Source: Oxalobacteraceae bacterium AB_14 (lineage in GTDB: Bacteria > Pseudomonadota > Gammaproteobacteria > Burkholderiales > Burkholderiaceae_D). Taken from it: a stretch of DNA of 64,000 bases. Shown piece by piece: positions 17,701-26,227 of the stretch. The notes under the pieces were generated by a model. The model was not told the DNA's origin, ran no database searches, and worked only from the letters and a program-made list of their open reading frames with translations. The stretch is from NCBI GenBank assembly GCA_000381565.1, contig KB906724.1, positions 2,718,980 to 2,782,979 of the forward strand. Direction: 5' to 3'. The position numbers and the translations under genes are program-made. How positions within the stretch are numbered: position 1 is the stretch's first letter; every line of letters begins with the position of its first letter.

Positions 17701-19778
17701 CTGATGACCAGCGGCGGACGGTAGCCCCAGTCGTTCAGCCGTCCCGGATAGACCACCGCGAAACCGGCCGTGGCGCCGAACACCAGGTCGCGTTCCGGCG
17801 TGACCGCGCTGGCGCCGATGAAGAAGGTGCGGAAGGCCAGGCCGTCGGCGCGGGTCAGCGCGCGCGCCTTGAGGGTGGCGGCGTCGATCACCGCGATGCT
17901 GTCGGCGGTGGCGGCCCAGACCCGGCCCACGGTGTCGGACTGCAGGGACATGATGGTGCCGCTGGCCAGGCCCGCCGTGGTGCCGACCCGCTCGAACTGC
18001 GGCACGCCCTGCGCATCGCGCCCGGTCATGACGCAGATGCCGCCGCCGTAGGTGCCCACCCACAGGCGGCCGCGTGTGTCCAGCACCAGCGTGCTGATGA
18101 CGGCTTCCGACAAGGCATTCGGCTTGCCGGGAGCGGCGCGGATCTGTTCCACCTTGCCGCTTTCCGGGTCCAGCCGGTTCAGGCCATTGCGGGTGCCGAT
18201 CCAGAGCGCGCCGTCGGCGTCGGCCACCACCGCGTGGATGCGGTTGTCGGTCAGGCCGCCAGCATCGGCCGCGCCTTGCACGTAGCGCCGCACGGTGCCG
18301 GCCGCCGGATCGTAGCGCAGCAGTCCTTCGAAGGTGCCCAGCCAGAGTTCGCCCTTCTGGCGCAAGATGGTGCCGATGCGCGGGTAGGGACTGGCCTGGG
18401 GCAGCGGCACCCGGCGCACGCCATGCGCCTGGCCGTGCGTGCGGTAGAGGCCAAGCTGGGTGCCGATCCAGGCGTCGCCGGGATCGGCTTCGGCCATCGA
18501 CAAGACCATGCGGTTGGGCAGCGCGGTGTCGGGGTGGGCGGGATCGGGGCGCAGCGCGGCGCGGCGGGCGCCGTCAGGCCGCACGATGTCGATGCCCTGG
18601 TCGGCCAGGGCGATCCAGACCTGGAGCTGGCTGTCGGTCATCAGGGAGCTGACCGCCGCTTCCGGCGCGCCCTCGGCGCCGAACACCGAATCGACGCTCT
18701 CGTTGTGCGGATCGAACATGTCGACACCGCGTTCGGTGCACACCCAGATCATGCCGCTGCGGTCGCGCAGCAGGGCGGCGGTGCGGTCGTTGCTCAGACT
18801 GAGCGCCACCGCCGGCTGGTGCAGGATGCGGCGGCCCTTGCCGTTGCGGTACTCCACCACGCCGCCGCCGTAGGTGCTGGCCCACCAGGTGCCGGGCGTG
18901 GTCTCGATCACGGCCAGCACCATATTGCCCTGCATTTCCTTGACGCCGGGGACGGCCAGGATGCGCCCCTGGTCGGCCCCGGCGTCGACCAGGCCGACGC
19001 CGCTCTTGAGCGTGCCGAAGGCGATCTGTCCCAGGCTGTTCTCGCCGAGCGACAGCACGGTGTCGCTCCAGCCGGCGCGGTCCTCGCCGTTGACGGCGAC
19101 CCGGGTGATGGCGCCGCCTTCCTTGAGCCGGGACAGGCCGCTGCCGGTGCCTATCCACAGCGTGCCGGCGCGGTCCATCAGCAGCGAGCGGACCTGGTTG
19201 TCCGCCAGGCCGGGATGCTCCTCGTGGGTGTAGCGGCGCAGCGTGCGTTCGACGGTGTCGTAGTACTTCAGGCCTGCCGACGTGCCGATCCACAGGTTGC
19301 CCCTGGCGTCGCTGGCGATGGCGTTGATCTGCCCTTTGCTCAGTTCTTCGATGGGGCGGGTGAATTGTTCGCGGCGCTGGTCGAACATGGCGAGACCGGC
19401 GGCGGCGGTGCCCACCCACAGGCGGCCGCGCACATCGACATGCAGCGCCTGGATAAAGTCCCCCGGCAGCGACATCACGGCGCCGCTGTCGTGGCGGAAG
19501 CTGCGCATATGATAGCCGTCCCAACGCGCCAGGCCGGCCTGGGTGCCGACCCAGATATAGCCGTCGCCGTCCTGCGCCAGCGCCATGCCGACCGGATGGG
19601 GCAAGCCTTGTTCCAGGCCGAGGTGCTCGAACAGGGGCGTGGCCAGCTGGTCCCAGCGTTCCGGGCCGGCGACGGCGGCGCCAGATGGCAAAAAGAGCAT
19701 CATGCAAGCGGCCAACGCCGCGCACAGCCAGCGGCGGGCGGCCAGACAGGCGAGCGGGGTGGGGGCGTGGACGTTCAA
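14733..19778 (-). CDS. Giant beta-propeller hybrid histidine kinase (Reg_prop, Y_Y_Y, GAF, HisKA, HATPase, REC, REC, Hpt)
   Basis: A 1681-residue one-protein phosphorelay. A signal sequence or N-terminal anchor (about 15-37) leads to a periplasmic double beta-propeller (about 45-700) with many repeats of the pattern D-x-x-G-x-x-W-V/I-G-T. A Y_Y_Y domain (about 735-805) and a transmembrane helix (about 810-830) follow. The cytoplasmic part has a GAF-like region (about 855-990), HisKA with [12 protein letters not shown] (His near 1025), an ATPase domain, a receiver (Asp near 1318), a second receiver (Asp near 1460) and an Hpt domain with [11 protein letters not shown] (His near 1611). The architecture resembles Bacteroides-type hybrid two-component systems that sense polysaccharide, but there is no AraC DNA-binding domain, so output must pass from the Hpt to a separate regulator. 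No obvious partner gene is adjacent. Confidence 0.9.
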   Translation of the reverse strand: MNVHAPTPLACLAARRWLCAALAACMMLFLPSGAAVAGPERWDQLATPLFEHLGLEQGLPHPVGMALAQDGDGYIWVGTQAGLARWDGYHMRSFRHDSGAVMSLPGDFIQALHVDVRGRLWVGTAAAGLAMFDQRREQFTRPIEELSKGQINAIASDARGNLWIGTSAGLKYYDTVERTLRRYTHEEHPGLADNQVRSLLMDRAGTLWIGTGSGLSRLKEGGAITRVAVNGEDRAGWSDTVLSLGENSLGQIAFGTLKSGVGLVDAGADQGRILAVPGVKEMQGNMVLAVIETTPGTWWASTYGGGVVEYRNGKGRRILHQPAVALSLSNDRTAALLRDRSGMIWVCTERGVDMFDPHNESVDSVFGAEGAPEAAVSSLMTDSQLQVWIALADQGIDIVRPDGARRAALRPDPAHPDTALPNRMVLSMAEADPGDAWIGTQLGLYRTHGQAHGVRRVPLPQASPYPRIGTILRQKGELWLGTFEGLLRYDPAAGTVRRYVQGAADAGGLTDNRIHAVVADADGALWIGTRNGLNRLDPESGKVEQIRAAPGKPNALSEAVISTLVLDTRGRLWVGTYGGGICVMTGRDAQGVPQFERVGTTAGLASGTIMSLQSDTVGRVWAATADSIAVIDAATLKARALTRADGLAFRTFFIGASAVTPERDLVFGATAGFAVVYPGRLNDWGYRPPLVISAVRVDQHVWPPDRLAGEQGPTLTLKPENRNFEVELAALDYSAPQRNRYAYLLEGFDQHWVEVDASRRIASYNRLPPGAYLLRMRGSNRDGQWTSNELQLHVVVLPAWHQTWWAWLGYLLAACALAWALVRWRVRQLHIKGEQLQALVYSRTQHLEKLNAIVKSINEQLDFDALLHTILHESTVIQGIDSALALVREAGTETLSLRAAWGRIDAAADSYNIDLRQAELRYAPANSMIAPDIFEVHRPHTLPGDVCALLAVRVVIDGQVEGYLVFENYQYQAVFAASDLDLLKALKEPFVSAYQKARALRLLEQARANAEAATRAKSDFLANISHEIRTPMNAILGFAGLGTHLDLPPQPLDYFRKIGRAGQSLLEIINDVLDFSKIESGKLELEALPFDLPDTLSQLADLFAWRAAERGLELVIWAAPDVPTNLLGDPLRLSQILVNLVGNALKFTARGHIELRVERDHAAALPAGGAADNHIALRFVVEDSGLGISQEQQARLFQAFAQADASTTRLYGGTGLGLAISQQLVRKMGGVIQVDSEPGVGSSFSFTVALQPAADQTPRQAPLPPSVQGKRVLVVDDSEAVRHMMKVQLASLGLKARTVASGTAAVAALQLEHYDILMMDADMPDLDGIETLRLMAEDPQLAAMPAVLMVTAYAREHHRQTAEQSRLMPFLDKPANPYLLRGAVLAALGMESGQPAAKLAAPPSVAVQRIRGAHVLVVDDNSINQQVASEILQRAGVRVDLAASGEEAARMTAAGDYDAVLMDIQMPDMDGYQATALIRADQVHGKLPIIAMTAHAVAGYRERCLAMDMNDYVTKPIDPDTLYAVLATWVEPDPGRPPLDGAGPAPSARPDYIASAGARRGIDLDAAMARLGGHGKLLSRLLGLFAKDFGASLQQIQDAIHHGDFSRAADQVHKIRGAAGNISATELFETATALEHRLRDDPSGLTDLLHGFAQSFAIVMDSAHQDMLEQEARMAELAQTT

Positions 19779-19891
19779 ATCGGGGCGCGCTCCTGGAAGG
19801 TAGCTTCCAGCATACGGAAATGCCGCCGGAATGTCTACGCAAAGCCACGGGAATCCTGCGCCGCCGTTCGCACAATCGGTACAATCGCCAC

Positions 19892-20860
19892 ATGGACCAT
19901 GAAACCAATATCAAACCTGAAATACTGGTGCTGGCGGCGAGTCCGTCGGCGGCCGTGATGGCGCAGCTGGAGCACGCGTTTCACTGCCATCACCTGTGGC
20001 GCCAGCCGTGCGAGGCCCAGCCGGAATGGCTGGCGGGCGTGGCGGGGCGCATACGCGGCGTGCTGACGACGGGCGCGATCGGCATCGGGCCGGCGCTGCT
20101 GGCGCAGTTGCCGCGGCTGGAGATCGTCGCCGTCAACGGCATCGGGGTTGACGCGGTGGCGCTGGAGGCGACCCGAGCGCGTGGCATTTTTGTCACCAAT
20201 ACGCCGGGTGTGCTGACCGAGGATGTGGCGGATCTGGCATTGACGCTGCTGTTGTCGGCGGCGCGCCGGCTGCCGGCGCTGGACCGGCATGTGCGCAGCG
20301 GCGCCTGGGAACACGGCATGCCGCCGGCGCCGACACGCGCGCTGCGGGGCAAGGTGTGCGGGGTGTTCGGCTTTGGCCGGATCGGCCAGGCGGTAGCGGC
20401 GCGGGCGGCGGCGTTCGGCATGCGCACGCGCTACTTCCAACCGCGCCCGGTGGACGGCGTGGCGGTGCTGCGCTGCGCCACCCTGCTGGAGCTGGCGCGG
20501 GCCAGCGACTACCTGGTGGTGTGCGCGCCCGGCGGTGCGGCCACGCGGCACGCGGTCGATGCGGCGGTGCTGGCGGCGCTGGGCCCGGAGGGCACGCTGG
20601 TCAACATCGCGCGCGGTTCGCTGGTGGACCAGGCGGCGCTGATCGCGGCGCTGCGCGACGGCACGCTGGGCATGGCGGCGCTGGACGTGTTCGACAACGA
20701 GCCGCATGTGCCGGCCGCGCTGCGCGAACTGGAGAACGTGGTGCTGACGCCGCACGTGGGCAGCTTGACGGTGGAGACGCGCCACGCGATGGGCCAACTG
20801 GCGCTCGACAACCTGCTGGCCCACTTCGGCGGCCGGCCGCTGCTTACTCCGGTCGCCTGA
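19892..20860 (+). CDS. D-isomer-specific 2-hydroxyacid dehydrogenase
   Basis: A 322-residue NAD(P)-dependent dehydrogenase. The Rossmann motif GFGRIG is near residue 155. The catalytic Arg is in NIARGSLVDQ, the Glu in DVFDNEPHVP, and the catalytic His in LTPHVGS near the C-terminus. Hydroxypyruvate/glyoxylate reductases of this length look the same, but the substrate is not determined. The ATG at 19892 leaves a 113-base divergent gap to the big hybrid kinase; the open frame extends further upstream into that gene and is not used. It is convergent with siaD (10-base gap). Confidence 0.85.
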   Translation: MDHETNIKPEILVLAASPSAAVMAQLEHAFHCHHLWRQPCEAQPEWLAGVAGRIRGVLTTGAIGIGPALLAQLPRLEIVAVNGIGVDAVALEATRARGIFVTNTPGVLTEDVADLALTLLLSAARRLPALDRHVRSGAWEHGMPPAPTRALRGKVCGVFGFGRIGQAVAARAAAFGMRTRYFQPRPVDGVAVLRCATLLELARASDYLVVCAPGGAATRHAVDAAVLAALGPEGTLVNIARGSLVDQAALIAALRDGTLGMAALDVFDNEPHVPAALRELENVVLTPHVGSLTVETRHAMGQLALDNLLAHFGGRPLLTPVA

Positions 20861-20870
20861 TCATATCGTT

Positions 20871-21659
20871 TCAGGAATGGCAAGGCGCCGCCACATCATC
20901 GGCGGCCGGTGGCGTGGCCGATGGTTGCGGCGGCGGCAGCTGCGTGTGCAGCTTGACGCAGTTGCGGCCGGCGCGCTTGGCGGCGTACAGCGCTTCGTCG
21001 GCGTGGCTGTAGGCCGTCTCGAAGCTGGTGCCGGCGCGGTTCCAGCTCACGCCGACGCTGGCCGTGACCTGGCGGTCGATGGGCGCGGCGAACACCTGGT
21101 CGGCGATGGCGTCGCAGATGCTGGCGGCCACCCGCATCGCTTCGTCGATGGCGCTGGTCGGCCACACCACCGAGAATTCCTCGCCGCCGACGCGGCCTAT
21201 CGCCACCGACGGCCCAAGCAGCTGCTGCAGGCAGCGCACCACGGTCTGGATCACGGCGTCGCCGGCCGGGTGGCCGAAATCGTCGTTGACCCATTTGAAG
21301 TGGTCGATGTCGAGCACGATCAAGGCCATGTCGCCGCGTTCCAGGCAGCCGGAGGCCTGCTCGATGACGGCGGCCCGATTGAGCGCGCCGGTCAGCGGAT
21401 CGTGGGTGGCGCGGTATTCCAGTTGCTGCGCCAGTTCGTGCAGCTGGCGGTTCATCTGGTTCATGTCCAGCTCCGCGCGGTCGCTGCGGCGTATCAGGCG
21501 CCGGCTCTCGCGCATCAGGCGCTCGTAGTGGACGATCATTTCGGCCAGCGCGGCGCGGGCGTCGGCGCGCGGATCGGCGTGGGCCGCCCTGGCGTTGGCC
21601 AGCGCCGCGCTTTCCAGCGCAAACAGGTCGACTTCTTCGCGGCCAGGGATGGTCATCAT
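20871..21659 (-). CDS. siaD: SiaD-like diguanylate cyclase
   Basis: A 262-residue soluble protein: an N-terminal helical, probably coiled-coil region (about 1-85) followed by a GGDEF domain starting at DPLTGALNR. The active site is GGEEF in IGRVGGEEFSVVW, so c-di-GMP synthesis is expected. The usual inhibitory RxxD five residues before GGEEF is missing (GPSV instead). The start ATG shares one base with the siaC stop (TGATG), indicating translational coupling; a second ATG follows immediately. In Pseudomonas aeruginosa the cyclase SiaD is activated by unphosphorylated SiaC. Gene order and content here match siaABCD. The C-terminal 20 residues are a Pro/Ala-rich tail. Confidence 0.87.
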   Translation of the reverse strand: MMTIPGREEVDLFALESAALANARAAHADPRADARAALAEMIVHYERLMRESRRLIRRSDRAELDMNQMNRQLHELAQQLEYRATHDPLTGALNRAAVIEQASGCLERGDMALIVLDIDHFKWVNDDFGHPAGDAVIQTVVRCLQQLLGPSVAIGRVGGEEFSVVWPTSAIDEAMRVAASICDAIADQVFAAPIDRQVTASVGVSWNRAGTSFETAYSHADEALYAAKRAGRNCVKLHTQLPPPQPSATPPAADDVAAPCHS

Positions 21660-22045
21660 CAGTTGCTCACCGGGTGGTCCTGGAAATCGAGCGCGTCGAA
21701 ATCGTCCTGCAGCTCCTGGCCGAATTCGAGGATGGTGTCGTCGTCCTCGTCGTGATACCAGTTCAGGCGCACCTGGTTGCCGGCGATGGCGGCCTTGTTC
21801 AGCGCATCGAAAAAGGAGAACAGCATCTTGGTGCTGGAGCTGTTGAAGTAGGCCAGTGAAACGTTGACGGTGATGCTGGCGTCGACGCAGACGTCCAGGT
21901 AGGCCTGCACGCGCGCGATCAGCGGGCCGTAGAAGGCCGCCGCGTTTTCGGGATAGGACTCGCCCTTGATCGACAGGGTGTCCTGGTCGAAGCGGAAGTC
22001 GATTTCCGGCGAGGTGGGCGAGGCGCTGATGAAGAGGGGTTCCAT
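21659..22045 (-). CDS. siaC: SiaC-like regulator (DUF1987)
   Basis: A 128-residue acidic protein of the SiaC/DUF1987 family, which binds and activates the cyclase when unphosphorylated. The phosphorylation stretch YFNSSSTKML is conserved; Thr72 is the probable counterpart of the phospho-threonine of Pseudomonas SiaC. The tail is rich in Asp and Glu. It sits 18 bases after siaB and overlaps siaD by one base. Its expected partners are the SiaB kinase and the SiaA phosphatase encoded upstream. Confidence 0.87.
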   Translation of the reverse strand: MEPLFISASPTSPEIDFRFDQDTLSIKGESYPENAAAFYGPLIARVQAYLDVCVDASITVNVSLAYFNSSSTKMLFSFFDALNKAAIAGNQVRLNWYHDEDDDTILEFGQELQDDFDALDFQDHPVSN

Positions 22046-22063
22046 GTTTGTTCCAGTACTGAT

Positions 22064-22621
22064 TTAAATGATCGCTTTGATGCAGAACACCGTGGTGCCA
22101 GGGTGCTGCGCTTCCTGCACGAACTCGAATTCCAGCGGCTCGCTGGCGTCGCGCGCCATGGTCAGGAAACCGAGGCCGGCGCCCTTGCTGTCGGCCGGCG
22201 TTTCGTCGCGCAGCGCCTTCTTGTAGGCGGACTTGATCTCTTCGATCGTCATCGTGTGCAGCGGCTCCAGGCGGCTGCGGATGCGCTCGACGTTGGCGCT
22301 GTCGACCGGATTGGCGCACAGCAGGAAGAAACTGTCGTCCTTCATGCCGATGCAGAAGGAGCCGCGCCGCATCTGCTGGTCGCTTTGCTCGTGCGGCGTC
22401 AGCGTGTCCGACGAATAGTGCATGATGTTCTGCGACATTTCGACGAAGGACGAGAAGATGCGGCGGCGCGTCGGCCCCGCCGCGCCGGCCGTGTCCAGGC
22501 GCGCCTTGATGGTCTCGGAAATGGCGGCCACCACGTGCTGCGAGAAATAGCCCACGTAGAAAAAGATGATGTGGCGCTTGCGGGCCACGTCCCAGAAATC
22601 GTTGAATTCTTGGTACAGCAA
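22064..22621 (-). CDS. siaB: SiaB-like protein kinase (DUF6272)
   Basis: A 185-residue protein matching SiaB, the GHKL-fold kinase that phosphorylates SiaC. The N-terminal LYQEFNDFWDVARK, the SSFVEMSQNIMHYS helix (the N-box equivalent with Glu and Asn) and KGAGLGFLTMAR (G-box) are visible. There is no ATG at the start of the conserved region: TTG at 22621 with AGGAG eight bases upstream is the best start, and the longer open frame upstream only overlaps siaA in another frame. The gene begins 11 bases after the siaA stop. Confidence 0.83.
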   Translation of the reverse strand: MLYQEFNDFWDVARKRHIIFFYVGYFSQHVVAAISETIKARLDTAGAAGPTRRRIFSSFVEMSQNIMHYSSDTLTPHEQSDQQMRRGSFCIGMKDDSFFLLCANPVDSANVERIRSRLEPLHTMTIEEIKSAYKKALRDETPADSKGAGLGFLTMARDASEPLEFEFVQEAQHPGTTVFCIKAII

Positions 22622-22632
22622 AATCGGCGCTC

Positions 22633-23868
22633 CTATGGGCGGAAACAGAAAAAGGTCAGGTCGTCGCGGCGCGGCTGTTCGCCTTGCCAGGCCTGGTAGT
22701 CGGCCAGCATGGCGTCGCTGACGTCGCGCGCGCCGGCGCCGCGCTGGGCCAGCATGACGTCGCGCATGCGGCGCTTGCCGTAGGCGATTTCCCTGGGGCC
22801 GCCGATCTGGTCGATCAGGCCGTCCGTGCTCAGGAACAGCAGGCTGCGCGCGGGGATGGTGATGATCTTGTTGGTCCAGGCGTAGTCCAGCGGCGTGTCG
22901 ACGTAGCCCACGCCCATGCGCTCGCCGTCCACCGTCTGCACCGCCTGCTGGCCAGGATCGAGCTGGAACAGCGGCAGCTTGGCGCCGGCGAAGTGCAGCT
23001 GGCGGCTGGCGTTGTCGAACCACAGGAAGGCGGCGTCCATGCCGTCGTTGGAGGCCGGCGCGCCGTGCTGGCTGTGGCGCTGGTCCACCTGGCCGAGCAT
23101 GCTCTTGACGCCGCGATTGACCTCGGCGATCAGCGCGGCCGGATCGCGCGGACCCAGTTGCTGCAAGGCCTGCGCCAGGGTCGACGACGAGATCAGGGTC
23201 ATGAAGGCGCCCGGCACGCCGTGGCCGGTGCAGTCGGCGATGGCGGCGAACCAGCCGTCCGGATAGCGCGCGAAGTGATAGAAGTCGCCGCCGACCACGT
23301 CGCGTGGCTGCCATTCCAGGTGGGCGTCGCACAGCGTGCCGGCCAGCGCCAGCTCGGAAGGGCGCAGCAGCGAACGCTGGATCACGCTGGCGTAGTCGAT
23401 GCTGTGCATGATCTGGCGGTTTTTCTCGGCCTGCATATTGGCCACCACGTTCATCAGCTGCAGGCCGAAGCCGACCCCGGCCAGGGCGCCGTCGCGGGTG
23501 ACGATGAAGCCGTCGGCCAGCGCCTTCTCGCCCGATTCGACGGCGCGGAAGGTCAGCGCCTCGATGCTCATGGCGGCGTCGACGATCAGCGGTTCCTTGT
23601 CCATGAAGGCGATGCAGCTCTTCTTGCCGTACAGCTCATGGTAGAAGGGCTTGGACATCTGCGACATGAAGATGTTGCGGCTGATGAGGCCGATCGGGCG
23701 CTCGCTTTCCAGCACCGGCAAGCTCATCAGATCGCGGCGTTCGGTGAACAGTTCCAGCACGCCGAAATTGCTGGTGTCGGACGGCACCGACACCGTCTCC
23801 ACGCACAGGTCGGCGGCGACGGACAGGCGAAAACGGGGCAGGTGCAAACGAGAGGCATTGAACTCCAC
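22633..23868 (-). CDS. siaA: SiaA-like PP2C (SpoIIE-type) phosphatase with N-terminal CBS-like domains
   Basis: A 411-residue soluble protein. The C-terminal half (about 185-405) is a SpoIIE/PP2C phosphatase with the metal-binding acids in VVGGDFYHF, IADCTGHGVPGAFMT and FLSTDGLIDQ. It should dephosphorylate SiaC and so switch on SiaD. Unlike Pseudomonas SiaA, which is a membrane protein with a HAMP domain, this one has no membrane segment: residues about 20-145 resemble a CBS-domain pair (LMSLPVLESERPIGLISR and GFIVTRDGALAGVGF), a fold that commonly binds adenine nucleotides. A coiled-coil-like linker joins the halves. The start is GTG at 23868; the next in-frame ATG is about 47 codons inside. 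It is the first gene of the four-gene unit. Confidence 0.82.
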   Translation of the reverse strand: MEFNASRLHLPRFRLSVAADLCVETVSVPSDTSNFGVLELFTERRDLMSLPVLESERPIGLISRNIFMSQMSKPFYHELYGKKSCIAFMDKEPLIVDAAMSIEALTFRAVESGEKALADGFIVTRDGALAGVGFGLQLMNVVANMQAEKNRQIMHSIDYASVIQRSLLRPSELALAGTLCDAHLEWQPRDVVGGDFYHFARYPDGWFAAIADCTGHGVPGAFMTLISSSTLAQALQQLGPRDPAALIAEVNRGVKSMLGQVDQRHSQHGAPASNDGMDAAFLWFDNASRQLHFAGAKLPLFQLDPGQQAVQTVDGERMGVGYVDTPLDYAWTNKIITIPARSLLFLSTDGLIDQIGGPREIAYGKRRMRDVMLAQRGAGARDVSDAMLADYQAWQGEQPRRDDLTFFCFRP

Positions 23869-23960
23869 GGCCAGTAACCTTTGGTTGAGGACAGTGCCGT
23901 TAATGCTAATGGGAAATTGTTACGGGCCGATTACATCTTAACCAAAAGAAAAGAATGTTA

Positions 23961-24218
23961 TCAGTCTGCGCATAGCGACAGCATGAAGTTCAGGTGCTGG
24001 CTGATGGCGCCCCGTTCGGCGTCGCGGCGCAGGTGTTCGCTCTCGGTGGCGAACTCGTCGCGGATGGCGTGGCACTGCGCCAGCGTCGCGTCGAGCGAGC
24101 GCAGCATGCCGTGCAGGCCGGCCTCGCTGTACCAGATGCGCAACAACTTGCTCAGCGCGAGCAGGGCGTCTTGTTCGGATTGCAGCAGTTCGGCTTCGGT
24201 GGCGGGGAGTGTGCTCAC
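23961..24218 (-). CDS. Small helical hypothetical protein upstream of the sia operon
   Basis: About 85 residues, mostly helical and acidic, without membrane segments or recognised domain (LLQSEQDALLALSKLL, LDATLAQCHAIRDEF). The GTG start at 24218 with a GGAA sequence just upstream is preferred, because the longer open frame continues into a very AT-rich promoter-like region. It is on the same strand as siaABCD with a 92-base gap, so it may be the first gene of that transcript. Function unknown; its size and helicity would suit a signalling adaptor, but nothing proves this. Confidence 0.5.
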   Translation of the reverse strand: MSTLPATEAELLQSEQDALLALSKLLRIWYSEAGLHGMLRSLDATLAQCHAIRDEFATESEHLRRDAERGAISQHLNFMLSLCAD

Positions 24219-24405
24219 GATTTCCAGGGGAGGCAGGTGGTCAAAGCAGTATATACGGATTCGGAAAAATATTGCTCTTGAAAAATATATATTGTTTCGG
24301 CATAAACATATATGAATAAGTTTCCACAAGGTAATAATGCGGTCACATTCGGCGCGTATATTCACAGTCATCTTGTGCGCAGCGCACTTATCTTATTGAA
24401 ACGCC

Positions 24406-26049
24406 ATGAAAATTCCCCCACTCAATACTGCCGTCCGTGTGATGGCCTCGTTCGCCGCCTTGTTGATCCTGATGGCCTGCATGTCCGGCCTGGCGCTGTG
24501 GCGCTTGCATTCCGCGAACGACACCACCTCCAACCTGGTCAACCAGAAATTGGCCAGGCAGCAGCTGACCTCCGAGCTGCTGGGCATGACCGAATTGAAT
24601 GGCTTGCGCGCCACCTCCATCGGCCGCAGCGACAGCCTGGAAGTGGGCGACATCTTCCAGGCCCAGCTGACCGCCGGCGAAAAGCAGGCGCAGGCGCTGG
24701 AGGCCCGGCTCGCGGCGATGCCGGCGCAGCCTGCCGAAGCGGAACTGCTGCGCGCCGTGGCGGGCAGGAAGGCCGCCTACCTGGCGCTGCGCGCCGAGCT
24801 GTTCAAGCTGAAGGACAGCGGCCGCACCCAGGAGGTGGGCGATCTGCTGGACAACAAGATGGCTGCCGTGTTCCAGGCCTACACCGGCGCGCTGGCCAGG
24901 CTGCTGGCTTATCAGACGCAGCAGGCGAAGGCCTTGGCCGAAGCGTCCGCCAGCCAGTTCCAGGGCAGCCGCGCGATGCTGGCCGCCCTGGGCCTGGCGT
25001 CGCTGGCGCTGGGTGCGGGGCTGGCGCTGGCGCTGACCCGCAGCATCGTGCGGCCCTTGACGCAGGCGGTGGCGCTGGCAGAGCAGGTGGCCGCCGGCGA
25101 GCTGCACGTGGCCATCGAGCACGGGCGCAGCGACGAGATCGGCCAGCTGTTCGATGCGCTCAGCCACATGACCGCCCGCCTGGCCGATACCGTCGGCCGC
25201 GTGCGCGACGGCGCGGTGGCCATCGATGCCGCCGCGCGCGAGATCGCCAAGGGCAATATGGATTTGTCGCGCCGCACCGAGCACCAGGCCGGCGCGCTTC
25301 AGGAGACGGCCTCGGCGATGGTGGAGCTGACCTCGACGGTCAAACAGAACAGCGGCAACGCGCGCCAGGCCAACCGCCTGGCGGAATCGGCGTCGGCGGT
25401 GGCGGGCAAGGGCGGCAAGGTGGTGTCCGAGGTGGTGCAGACCATGGCCAGCATCAACGCCTACGCGCACAAGATCGTCGACATCACCAGCGTGATCGAC
25501 GGCATCGCCTTCCAGACCAATATCCTGGCGCTGAACGCGGCGGTGGAAGCGGCGCGCGCCGGCGAGCAGGGACGCGGTTTCGCCGTGGTGGCGTCCGAGG
25601 TGCGCAACCTGGCCCAGCGTTCGGCCAGCGCGGCCAAGGAAATCAAGCTGTTGATCAACGAGTCCGCCGAGCGCATCGCCAGCGGCAGCGAATTGGCGCA
25701 GGCGGCCGGCGCCACGATGGAGGAAATCGTGCTGAGCGTGGAGAAGGTGACCGGCATCATGTCGGCCATCAGCGCCGCCAGCGCCGAGCAGGAGCACGGC
25801 ATCGAGCAAGTCACCGCCGCCATCGGCGACATGGACGATGTCACGCAGCAGAACGCCGCGCTGGTGGAAGAGGCGGCGGCCGCGGCCGACGCGATGCAGG
25901 ACCAGGCGCGCGAGCTGGCGCAGCTGGTGGGCTCGTTCAAGATCGATGCCGGCGGCTGGCGCCAGGGCAGCGTGCATGCATTCCCGGCCGCCGTGCCGCG
26001 CGCCGCCTTGCCGGCGCCGGCGGCGCGCGGCATGCGTAGGGCCGCGTGA
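24406..26049 (+). CDS. Methyl-accepting chemotaxis protein
   Basis: A 547-residue chemoreceptor. The first transmembrane helix (about 12-32), a four-helix-bundle type periplasmic sensor (about 35-185), the second helix (about 190-210), a HAMP domain (about 211-265) and the long cytoplasmic signalling coiled coil follow in order. The hairpin tip [20 protein letters not shown] is intact, so it should bind CheA/CheW. The C-terminal tail is Ala/Pro/Arg-rich and lacks the CheR/CheB tethering pentapeptide. The ligand is unknown. It is divergent from the small helical gene across an AT-rich 187-base region that contains the palindrome GTGCGC-A-GCGCAC 18 bases before the start codon. Confidence 0.93.
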   Translation: MKIPPLNTAVRVMASFAALLILMACMSGLALWRLHSANDTTSNLVNQKLARQQLTSELLGMTELNGLRATSIGRSDSLEVGDIFQAQLTAGEKQAQALEARLAAMPAQPAEAELLRAVAGRKAAYLALRAELFKLKDSGRTQEVGDLLDNKMAAVFQAYTGALARLLAYQTQQAKALAEASASQFQGSRAMLAALGLASLALGAGLALALTRSIVRPLTQAVALAEQVAAGELHVAIEHGRSDEIGQLFDALSHMTARLADTVGRVRDGAVAIDAAAREIAKGNMDLSRRTEHQAGALQETASAMVELTSTVKQNSGNARQANRLAESASAVAGKGGKVVSEVVQTMASINAYAHKIVDITSVIDGIAFQTNILALNAAVEAARAGEQGRGFAVVASEVRNLAQRSASAAKEIKLLINESAERIASGSELAQAAGATMEEIVLSVEKVTGIMSAISAASAEQEHGIEQVTAAIGDMDDVTQQNAALVEEAAAAADAMQDQARELAQLVGSFKIDAGGWRQGSVHAFPAAVPRAALPAPAARGMRRAA

Positions 26050-26093
26050 GCACGGCAAGCTTGCAGTCGGTGGAATGTACGCACGGCCACCCT

Positions 26094-26170
26094 GTCATTG
26101 CCGCGCACGCGGGAAGCCATACTTCGCCGGGCAGGATACGCTGCATGGATTCCCGCTTGCGCGGGAATGA
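26094..26170. repeat. REP-like palindromic doublet, copy 3
   Basis: A slightly diverged copy: the first unit carries two changes (ATTGCCGCGCACGCGGGAAG), while the second is identical to copies 1 and 2. It lies between the convergent chemoreceptor and TonB receptor genes, 45 bases after the chemoreceptor stop. Confidence 0.82.
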
Positions 26171-26227
26171 GGAAGTCGCGGAGCTTCGAGCCATGCCCCA
26201 TTCGGGCGGCCTGGCGCGCGGCCGCGC

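Noticed and set aside
14829..19958. A very long open frame (about 1700 codons) on the plus strand opposite the propeller kinase
   Set aside because: It is antisense to an unmistakable multidomain kinase, has low-complexity His/Gln/Arg/Gly-rich translation and no domain. Such mirror frames are expected in GC-rich genes with strong third-position bias.
22622..23332. N-terminal extension of the SiaB-like protein
   Set aside because: It runs antiparallel in frame to siaA coding sequence and is Arg/Gly-rich; the family's normal N-terminus begins at the TTG with AGGAG.
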